DNA of 20,229 nucleotides from Planctomycetota bacterium (GTDB taxonomy: Bacteria > Planctomycetota > Planctomycetia > Pirellulales > Pirellulaceae): positions 1 through 20,229 of the forward strand of contig JAPLNJ010001106.1 of the NCBI GenBank assembly GCA_026692885.1, given 5' to 3'. This document shows positions 15,857 to 20,229 of the stretch, piece by piece; the first letter of the stretch is position 1, and the number at the start of each line of letters is the position of its first letter. The notes under the pieces were generated by a model. The model was not told the origin of the DNA and did no database searches. It saw only the letters and a list, made by a program, of their open reading frames with translations. The position numbers and the translations under genes are program-made.

Positions 15857-16149
15857 CTCCCCTGCGACTGACATGCCTGCCCTCGCCCGACCGCAACAAA
15901 GATCACTTCAACTTCGGCAACGAATTCCTTTTTGTCCACGCGAAGTCCGGCATTCCGACTTTCAATCCCGTCCCCTCAATCGTGTTGCCATCGGACGATA
16001 ACGTGGCGGTATCGAGGCGATTAGTCGTGGATGCTCCCAGGAGCCAAGTCCAAGCTGGCTTCGGCCTACATCCCGATCTGGTAGAATGGCGACGCCACGC
16101 CACGGAGCCCTGGGATACCACCGCTGCCTCCGGCCGGCGATTCCTCCAA
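15857..16149. other. Gene-free interval
   Basis: Open frames on both strands exist but none has a start signal or recognisable composition. The minus-strand frame across 15903-16280 overlaps the better supported small gene at 16150-16380 and is Arg/Ser/Thr-rich. A GTAGAAT at 16081-16087 faintly resembles a -10 box. I see no repeat or structure worth naming. Confidence 0.4.
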
Positions 16150-16380
16150 CTAGTCATCTGACTGGTCGGAACCACGAACGAGAAAGAACTCCGCATCATC
16201 ATCTGGGTCGTTATGGGCGTCCGATGTCTTGCACGGCGGGCCGGCATGGAAGTCAAGTTTTCCTTCTTGGTCCAAGTCATCGGCGAGATACGGTTCGGGC
16301 TTACGGGATTTTAAGCCGGGTCGGCCGCGGTGCGGATTTGGGCTTTTCTCCACGGCGGCCGTGGGTGTATCGTCGAGCAT
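16150..16380 (-). CDS. Small acidic hypothetical protein (76 aa)
   Basis: ATG 16380 has AGGAAAGG about nine bases upstream on the coding strand. The N-terminus MLDDTPTAAVEKSPNPHRGRPGLKSRKPEPYLADDLDQEG is polar and probably disordered; the C-terminus is strongly acidic (DAHNDPDDDAEFFLV). No domain is recognised. The upstream leader contains GGAGAC/GTCTCC, which can fold into a hairpin that brings the ribosome binding site into its loop. It is in the same orientation as the ribbon-helix-helix-like gene 138 bases upstream. Confidence 0.5.
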   Translation of the reverse strand: MLDDTPTAAVEKSPNPHRGRPGLKSRKPEPYLADDLDQEGKLDFHAGPPCKTSDAHNDPDDDAEFFLVRGSDQSDD

Positions 16381-16384
16381 GTCT

Positions 16385-16479
16385 GGAGACCTTTCCTAAA
16401 CTTCGTCTCCGGCAATGGCTGACGATCTGGCGACGTCAGCCAAGCCGCTGCGGCCACAAACCGCGGCGGCTTTTTTTTT
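16385..16479 (+). ncRNA. Candidate structured RNA: three hairpins ending in T9
   Basis: Three stems follow each other on the plus strand: GGAGAC (16385-16390) with GTCTCC (16405-16410); TGGCTGACG (16416-16424) with CGTCAGCCA (16434-16442), perfect; and AGCCGCTGCGG (16443-16453) with CCGCGGCGGCT (16461-16471), one mismatch, followed by nine T. No plus-strand gene ends here, so the signal may close a small RNA, possibly antisense to the leader of the gene at 16150-16380. Existence of the transcript is inference. Confidence 0.3.
16443..16479 (+). terminator. Rho-independent terminator, strong
   Basis: An 11-bp GC-rich stem with one mismatch (16443-16453 with 16461-16471), a seven-base loop CCACAAA and an uninterrupted T9 (16471-16479). 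It is oriented to stop plus-strand transcription, although no plus-strand gene lies within 580 bases upstream. Confidence 0.8.
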
Positions 16480-16517
16480 GGCCGGAGGTGTGCAACGCGA
16501 ACGTCATGTCGCGTTGA

Positions 16518-16718
16518 TCACTTATCTTTGGGCCGGGGCACGTCGGCTGTGAGTCGCTTTGCTTCGTCGACGACGACCCGTCTGGCGAACTCCGCCATGC
16601 TGACGTCTTTCATCGCTGCGGCGACACGGATCGCGTAGTGCTCCTCTTCCGTCACGAAGATTCTCAGTGGACGCGAGGCGTCTGCCGTTTGGTTCTCTTT
16701 CTTCTTGGCCATGTTCAT
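16518..16718 (-). CDS. Ribbon-helix-helix (CopG/Arc-type) small DNA-binding protein
   Basis: The 66-aa product MNMAKKKENQTADASRPLRIFVTEEEHYAIRVAAAM... has the RHH layout: a disordered basic start, a beta strand RPLRIFVT (about 17-24), helix A (EEEHYAIRVAAAMKD) and helix B (SMAEFARRVVVDEAKRLTA), with the turn Lys-Asp-Val-Ser between. ATG 16718 is chosen because GGAAAGGA lies just before it; ATG 16712 is also possible, and a further in-frame start at 16748 lacks a ribosome binding site. RHH proteins are often autorepressors or antitoxins, but no toxin gene is adjacent. A GGTCT-N3-AGACC palindrome lies 58 bases upstream and would be a fitting operator. Confidence 0.72.
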   Translation of the reverse strand: MNMAKKKENQTADASRPLRIFVTEEEHYAIRVAAAMKDVSMAEFARRVVVDEAKRLTADVPRPKDK

Positions 16719-16775
16719 GGGTCCTTTCCGAATTGCTCGAATCATCAATGTCTTACGGGTTCAATGTATCAAATA

Positions 16776-16788
16776 GGTCTAACAGACC
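16776..16788. promoter_or_regulatory. Candidate operator GGTCT-N3-AGACC upstream of the RHH gene
   Basis: A perfect 5-bp inverted repeat with a three-base spacer lies in the promoter-distance region of the RHH-like gene. The same arms and spacer length recur at 528-540 in the left gene-free stretch. RHH dimers commonly bind such short palindromes in front of their own gene; binding here is inference. Confidence 0.35.
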
Positions 16789-17186
16789 CAATAGCACCAT
16801 TAGCACTTGTGCTTTGTCAACGCCTCGCGTCGGATGTTCAGAGTTGCGTGGCCGGCGAGGATGCAGTCCCGGTTCAGCCAGGGGAAACGCACAAATCCAG
16901 ATTTGGATGGTCCACCGCAACGAGCGTGCGGCGAATCGACGAGAGGCTCTCCGGGCAGACGGAGTGCACTGTGGAAGTGCCTGTCCGTCAGGGCGACCGC
17001 CGCCAAGAGCCACGACGTTGGGCCGCTACGATGTCGGGTGTGGCCTTGGCAAAGGGGACTGGTCCGTGCCAACGAGAATGGAGCGGTCGTCGACAGGCTG
17101 GGCGGCAACCGCCAGAGCGGGACGACGCTGATCTGCCAGGGTGACGCTCTGGAGGCATGTAGTCGGGTGCGTCTCAATGGCCCCGT
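16789..17186. other. Gene-free interval between integrase and RHH gene
   Basis: Open frames on both strands run through this stretch, but none has a good start, and each encodes Arg/Gly/Ser-rich sequence without domain. It may hold the decayed remains of a gene between the integrase and the RHH gene. AGCAC-TT-GTGCT (16801-16812) is a minor palindrome. No RNA gene was recognised. Confidence 0.35.
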
Positions 17187-18206
17187 CTACTTGCTCTCAT
17201 CGGCAGCCGAGTCCGCCGACCGCCTGGACCACCGCCGCACAGTCTCGGTTGAGACATTGAGTTCCTTGGCGATGTGCGTGATCTTGAAGCCTTGAAGCCG
17301 CAACTGCTGAATGCGGCGAATGGTCCCCTGGCTAATGTTCGGTCCACCCTTGACGGTTTCTTCGGGGAACGGGTCCTTAACCGTCGCCCACAGCGGTCGC
17401 AGCCGCTCGCCCACGCGATCAATCGCCTCGAACACCTTGGCGAACGGCCGATTGGTATACACGTCCAGGAGTCCATCCGACTTGACCGGCGTGCCGTGGC
17501 ACAAAAACACGCCAGCGACTTCCCCATCGGCCTCGTTACGGATCAGGGTCGAAGCCGTCTTACGCAACTTGTTGTAGCTCAGTTTGCGGAACTTCGGGTG
17601 GTCCTTCCTGACTTGCTCAACGAGTCGGTCCCAACTGTTCGGAATCTGGGCGTTTGAGTGATCTCGTTTCGTGGGGGAATCGTACCGTTGCCCCTTACGC
17701 GTCACGAGAAGCGTCGTGACTTCCGGGGCGACCGTGATCTTGTCTCGCTGGCGGAGCCACCATTCCACGGCCCTCACGGTTTCGGGCCACAACTTCCACT
17801 CGCCGTAGACGCCTGTCTTGTGGCGAATGGCGTCGGCAATCGCGAGCGTTGTTTCGTCCCAGACCGGCCGTTCCCCGCATGGATCTTCGTCCGGCAGGCC
17901 GACCGTAAGCACCATCATCCCCTGGTCGACGGCCTTGCCTGTTGCAGGGGATCGAATCGACACAGGCACCAACTGTGGCTTTGATCCCTTGCGTTCACGG
18001 TTGGCGTACACGCTCTTTTCCCGCTGCCAACGGCTTGTCACCTGCTCCCAGAGTTCCTCCAGCCGCAGATTCGCGACGGTCGCCTTGGATTCGTCCCGTC
18101 CGAGGTAGAACTTCTGCTGAGCGTAGCCGGCCTCCGTCCGCTTACAGCCCAGGTTGCGGAAGAAGAGGCCGTTGGAGGCCCTGCCGAGTTCCTTTTTCTT
18201 TGCCAT
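17187..18206 (-). CDS. Tyrosine-recombinase-like integrase with C-terminal helix-turn-helix
   Basis: From ATG 18206 the protein has 339 aa (an in-frame start at 18221 would add five). The C-terminal half carries the catalytic box II elements of phage-type integrases: KLRKTASTLIRN with Arg215, FLCHGT with His237, and LDVYTNRPF with nucleophile Tyr250. Upstream, HKTGVYGEWKLWPETVRAV is the Lys-beta-hairpin region. The box I TGLRxxE-type arginine that should come before it is not visible; residues 65-125 do not look like that segment. After the catalytic domain a Hin/sigma-like HTH follows (TIRRIQQLRLQGFKITHIAKELNVSTETVRRW, about 295-326), unusual for integrases. The gene points away from the tmRNA 3' end and lies about 200 bases from it, with repeated motifs between, which fits integration of an island at ssrA. 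Confidence 0.78.
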   Translation of the reverse strand: MAKKKELGRASNGLFFRNLGCKRTEAGYAQQKFYLGRDESKATVANLRLEELWEQVTSRWQREKSVYANRERKGSKPQLVPVSIRSPATGKAVDQGMMVLTVGLPDEDPCGERPVWDETTLAIADAIRHKTGVYGEWKLWPETVRAVEWWLRQRDKITVAPEVTTLLVTRKGQRYDSPTKRDHSNAQIPNSWDRLVEQVRKDHPKFRKLSYNKLRKTASTLIRNEADGEVAGVFLCHGTPVKSDGLLDVYTNRPFAKVFEAIDRVGERLRPLWATVKDPFPEETVKGGPNISQGTIRRIQQLRLQGFKITHIAKELNVSTETVRRWSRRSADSAADESK

Positions 18207-18236
18207 CGCCGTGAGTCCCAAGAAAGTGGATTCCTA

Positions 18237-18322
18237 TGTCTGATGGCCTTCATTTTACGCCTGAAATCAGACATATCCAGGCCATAATCAGACACGAAAT
18301 CAGACAAGCGTAAGGACTTACG
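18237..18322. promoter_or_regulatory. Cluster of repeated motifs, candidate integrase arm and core sites
   Basis: AATCAGACA occurs three times in direct orientation (18265-18273, 18286-18294, 18298-18306), and TGTCTGAT, its inverse, at 18237-18244. TGATGGCC/GGCCATAATCA forms a larger inverted arrangement in the same place. Next to them lies CGTAAG-GA-CTTACG (18309-18322), a perfect 6-bp inverted repeat with a 2-bp spacer, the layout of a tyrosine-recombinase core site. Position between the integrase start and the tmRNA end fits an attachment region; it could equally be the operator of the integrase gene. Confidence 0.45.
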
Positions 18323-18362
18323 ACTTTTCGATGAATCTCGACTTCGCATAACTCAAGAAATG

Positions 18363-18396
18363 AACAAGGCTTGCGACTTTCGTCGCAAGCCTTGTT
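18363..18396 (-). terminator. Terminator hairpin of the tmRNA gene
   Basis: AACAAGGCTTGCGAC (18363-18377) pairs perfectly over 15 bp with GTCGCAAGCCTTGTT (18382-18396) around TTTC. It begins three bases after the tmRNA 3' end on the minus strand. A short T-rich stretch follows. Confidence 0.85.
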
Positions 18397-18398
18397 AG

Positions 18399-18756
18399 TG
18401 GAGGCGGCGGGAATCGAACCCGCGTCCCGAGACACATCCGTGTCGGCTTCTACGTGCATAGTCGGTTGATTAGTGTCGTCCGCGGCTCCCCATCCGACAC
18501 GGGCTACCACGGACCATTCGAGGACAGTTTTTTAGCCGTCAGCGTACTCGACGTGACCGACGGCGAGCCGGATTTGACAACCGACTTTTGGGCCTCCCCG
18601 GCAAAAGCCCGCAATCGGAGCTACCAATGCTTAGGCAGCCAAGACGAGGTTTTCCTCGGCATTTGAAATTGACGGTCAGCTTTTAACGTGGCCCACTGAC
18701 CAACCACGGCACGCGACTAACACTTCAAGTTATCCGGTCGAATCCAATTCGCCCCC
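18399..18756 (-). ncRNA. ssrA: Transfer-messenger RNA (tmRNA)
   Basis: Read on the minus strand, the 5' end GGGGGCG at 18756 pairs with CGCCTCC at 18406-18400 to give the 7-bp acceptor stem (one G-U), with discriminator A at 18399. TTGGATTCGACCGG follows the 5' end, as in other tmRNAs, and GCGGGTTCGATTCCCGC forms the T arm. CCA is not encoded (CTA follows). The tag reading frame at 18660-18631 is GCC...TAA and encodes AEENLVLAA, ending in the Ala-Ala recognised by ClpXP-type proteases. The molecule rescues stalled ribosomes and marks unfinished proteins. Length (358 nt) and one-piece architecture are normal. Its 3' end is a frequent island insertion site, and an integrase gene lies just beyond. 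Confidence 0.97.
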
Positions 18757-18872
18757 TTAGGAAGTTGGTGTGCATGAGGGAGTTGACAGGGAAAATTGCC
18801 CCCTGAACTGCTCCCACCTCCGTTCATCATATCGAATTCAGACCGTTTGCAACAGGCTACTTGCCCGCACTG

Positions 18873-18878
18873 TATAAT
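18873..18878 (+). promoter_or_regulatory. TATAAT -10 box for the peroxiredoxin gene
   Basis: A perfect TATAAT preceded directly by TG, 45 bases before ATG 18923. TTGCAA at 18847-18852 could be the -35 element with a long 20-base spacer. It is the clearest sigma-70 type -10 box of the window. Confidence 0.55.
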
Positions 18879-18922
18879 CTCGGCGGAATTGTCGATTGGG
18901 AATAGTCTCCAGGAGCAGAATC

Positions 18923-19402
18923 ATGGCCGAGTGGATCGAAGTTGGAAAAAAAGCCCCCGCATTCACGCTGGCGGCCGATGATGGCAGCCAGGTCAAGCTG
19001 GCTGATCTCCAAGGGCGCCCCGTGGTCCTGTACTTCTACCCCAAGGACGATACGCCGGGCTGCACCAAGGAAGCGTGTGCCTTTCGCGATCGCAAGGTGG
19101 AACTGGAGAAACTGGGCGCCACGGTGTTTGGCGTCAGCCCCGACACGGTCGAGAGCCATGTCAAGTTCCGCGACAAGTTCGAGCTGAACTTCCGACTGCT
19201 GGCGGATCGCGATCACGCGCTGGCGGAGAAGTACGGGGCGTGGCGGGAAAAGAACATGTACGGCAAGAAGACGATGGGCATTCAGCGGTCGACGTATCTG
19301 ATCGATATCGAGGGCCGGGTTGCGAGAGTCTGGCAGCGCGTGCAGGTCGACGGCCACGACGAAGACGTGTTGGCGGCGTTGAAGGAACTTGGCGCCCCGT
19401 GA
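18923..19402 (+). CDS. bcp: Thioredoxin-dependent peroxiredoxin, BCP/PrxQ type
   Basis: The 159-aa protein reduces hydrogen and organic peroxides using thioredoxin, in the cytoplasm. Family motifs: GKKAPAFTL near the start, VVLYFYPKDDTPGCTKEAC with peroxidatic Cys47 and resolving Cys52 five residues on (the atypical 2-Cys BCP pattern), GVSPDTVESHVKF, and the conserved Arg in MGIQRSTYLID. Length is normal for the family. ATG 18923 lies seven bases after AGGAG (18911-18915), and a good TATAAT box is present upstream. It stands alone between tmRNA and the VOC gene and appears intact, unlike the genes in the left part of the window. Symbol assigned by family; the ortholog name is not otherwise proven. 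Confidence 0.95.
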   Translation: MAEWIEVGKKAPAFTLAADDGSQVKLADLQGRPVVLYFYPKDDTPGCTKEACAFRDRKVELEKLGATVFGVSPDTVESHVKFRDKFELNFRLLADRDHALAEKYGAWREKNMYGKKTMGIQRSTYLIDIEGRVARVWQRVQVDGHDEDVLAALKELGAP

Positions 19403-19487
19403 AGTGATCGACAGATTGGGCGAGGGGCAAGGGGAAATTGCTCGCGTAGTTGCTCGCCACGGCCTTGCTCGGAACAATGGAAACGCA

Positions 19488-19886
19488 ATGCAAATTCAAC
19501 CCTACTTATTCTTCGATGGCTGTTGCGACGAGGCGATCGATTTCTACCGCAGCACGCTCGGCGCCGAGGTGACGATGCGCATGCGATTCAAGGACGGCCC
19601 AGACCCAGGTTCACCCGGCACCGAGGACAAAGTGATGCATGCGAACTTGCGCATCGGGGAAACGACGGTGTTGGTTTCCGACGGTCGATGCCTCGGACGC
19701 CCGAGCTTCCAGGGGTTTGCGCTGTCGCTCATCGTCCCCAACGAGTCCGAGGCGGAGCGGCTGTTCGCTGCCCTGGGCCACGGTGGCCAGGTGCAGATGC
19801 CGATGACCAAGACCTTCTTTTCCCCGCGATTCGGCCTGGTCGCCGACCGTTTCGGCGTGTCCTGGATGATTTACGTGGCGACGTGA
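19488..19886 (+). CDS. VOC superfamily protein, PhnB-like
   Basis: The 132-aa product has the typical start MQIQPYLFFDGCCDEAIDFY followed by LGAEVTMRMRF, then KVMHANLRIGETTVLVSDG, FALSLIVPNESEAERLFAAL and the end FFSPRFGLVADRFGVSWMIY. This is the PhnB/DUF1338-like glyoxalase-bleomycin resistance fold made of two beta-alpha-beta-beta-beta units. Members are metal-binding or metal-free proteins of varied, often unknown function; the name of the phosphonate operon member does not imply that activity. ATG 19488 is preferred because the fold begins there, although only GGAAA precedes it. It is 85 bases downstream of the peroxiredoxin gene and could share its transcript. Confidence 0.9.
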   Translation: MQIQPYLFFDGCCDEAIDFYRSTLGAEVTMRMRFKDGPDPGSPGTEDKVMHANLRIGETTVLVSDGRCLGRPSFQGFALSLIVPNESEAERLFAALGHGGQVQMPMTKTFFSPRFGLVADRFGVSWMIYVAT

Positions 19887-19888
19887 TT

Positions 19889-20107
19889 CCACACAGAGAG
19901 ACGGAACACGGGCGGCGGACCGATGAACGGTATCACCAGATCCTTGGTGTGGTGTTTGAGGAACCCACCGACAGCGTCGTGGTCGTCTCGATCATCCCCA
20001 CGTACTACTGTCTGACGCGGCGCGCCCCCAAGCTCTACAATGGGTCGGGGCACAGGCTACGCGTCGGGGGCGTTGATCGTAACACTGCGAAGTGCCGTCA
20101 CTGCTAG
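19889..20107 (+). pseudogene. C-terminal fragment of an unknown protein
   Basis: Directly after the VOC gene a frame without start reads PHRETEHGRRTDERYHQILG, then VVFEEPTDSVVVVSIIPTYY, CLTRRAPKL and so on to TAG 20107. The strand-turn-strand (ILGVVFEEPTDSVVVVSIIP) looks like the core of a small alpha/beta protein such as a nuclease-toxin fold, but no family is certain. The last codons enter the terminal repeat (20070-20151), so the original C-terminus may have been replaced. No ribosome binding site is seen. Confidence 0.35.
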
Positions 20108-20151
20108 CTGGTCCCGTCCGAGAAGCTCCCGACGTAAGTCGGTGAGAGCAG
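20070..20151 (-). repeat. Right copy of the terminal inverted repeat (~82 bp)
   Basis: This is the partner of bases 1-82 in opposite orientation, with about 16 differences in 82 positions by hand count. Exact shared blocks include CGAGAAGCTCCCGACGT (20119-20135) and GTCACTGCTAGCT (20097-20109). The hairpin made by CTCCCGAC/GTCGG-GAG is kept with changes. Since the repeat lies close to both ends, either a pair of dispersed elements bounds this region or the assembly stopped at a repeat family. Confidence 0.75.
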
Positions 20152-20206
20152 TCCCGCCAACTCCTAACACCGCGGCGCCTCACCGCGTTCTCCCGACTCG
20201 TCGGCT

Positions 20207-20229
20207 GCCCGCCGCCGGAGGCGGCGGGC
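20207..20229. repeat. Perfect 10-bp palindrome at the very end
   Basis: GCCCGCCGCC (20207-20216) pairs with GGCGGCGGGC (20220-20229) across GGA. It is GC-only and ends at the last base of the window. It may be a REP-type palindrome or a terminator stem of a gene outside. Confidence 0.6.

Noticed and set aside
15445..16161. 238-codon plus-strand frame over the membrane protein gene
   Set aside because: The alternative frame 15452-15856 encodes a clean multi-pass membrane protein with a start signal; the longer one has mixed composition and extends into gene-free DNA.
16807..17295. Plus-strand protein genes between RHH gene and integrase
   Set aside because: Three frames overlap each other here, none with a ribosome binding site or motif, and they run into the integrase 3' end.
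18237..18322. CRISPR array
   Set aside because: The AATCAGACA copies are only nine bases long and 12-21 bases apart; no cas gene is present.

Overview
The window is GC-rich and looks like a planctomycete (Pirellulales/Gemmatales-like) chromosome or metagenome contig. This rests on frequent TTG and GTG starts with good ribosome binding sites, a set of secreted carbohydrate-active proteins typical of that phylum (sialate O-acetylesterase, SGNH hydrolase, DUF6807/PmoA-like, LamG-like secreted protein), a hybrid PAS histidine kinase and a tmRNA whose tag reads AEENLVLAA. No 16S or marker-gene placement is possible from the sequence alone.

Layout. 1-863: no convincing gene; the first 82 bases are an inverted copy of bases near the right end. 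864-2226 (+): a recombinase that joins a serine-resolvase body to a tyrosine-recombinase tail, a perfect hairpin, and three very small genes. 2162-4420 (-): a membrane hybrid sensor kinase with two PAS domains and a receiver. 4421-5645: mostly gene-free. 5646-6594 (-): a small hypothetical gene translationally coupled to an HNH endonuclease gene that is broken by a frameshift. 6584-12583: a block of secreted carbohydrate-related genes, nearly all truncated, fused or interrupted: a DUF6807 protein without its 3' part, an SGNH C-terminal scrap, an intact SGNH hydrolase, an aldo/keto-reductase start fused in frame to a sialate O-acetylesterase, a chimeric C-terminal fragment, and a 5'-truncated secreted protein with an internal TAG. 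12646-15856 (+): a small membrane protein, a large secreted LamG-like protein whose C-terminus is shifted by a 16-bp tandem duplication, a basic C-terminal scrap and a membrane protein. 16150-18206 (-): a small acidic protein, a ribbon-helix-helix-like protein and a tyrosine-recombinase-like integrase with a C-terminal helix-turn-helix. 18237-18396: repeated motifs that look like integrase arm and core sites, next to the tmRNA terminator. 18399-18756 (-): ssrA (tmRNA). 18923-19886 (+): bacterioferritin-comigratory-type peroxiredoxin and a PhnB-like VOC protein. 19889-20229: a C-terminal gene scrap, the right copy of the terminal repeat, and a perfect palindrome at the last base.

Interpretation (inference): the integrase lies downstream of the tmRNA 3' end, a common target of genomic islands, so the DNA to its left is plausibly an island or a recombination-prone zone. 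Many genes there show the marks of deletion, fusion or short duplication. The intact housekeeping-like part is tmRNA, peroxiredoxin and VOC protein. Assembly error is a competing explanation for individual junctions and should be tested with raw reads.
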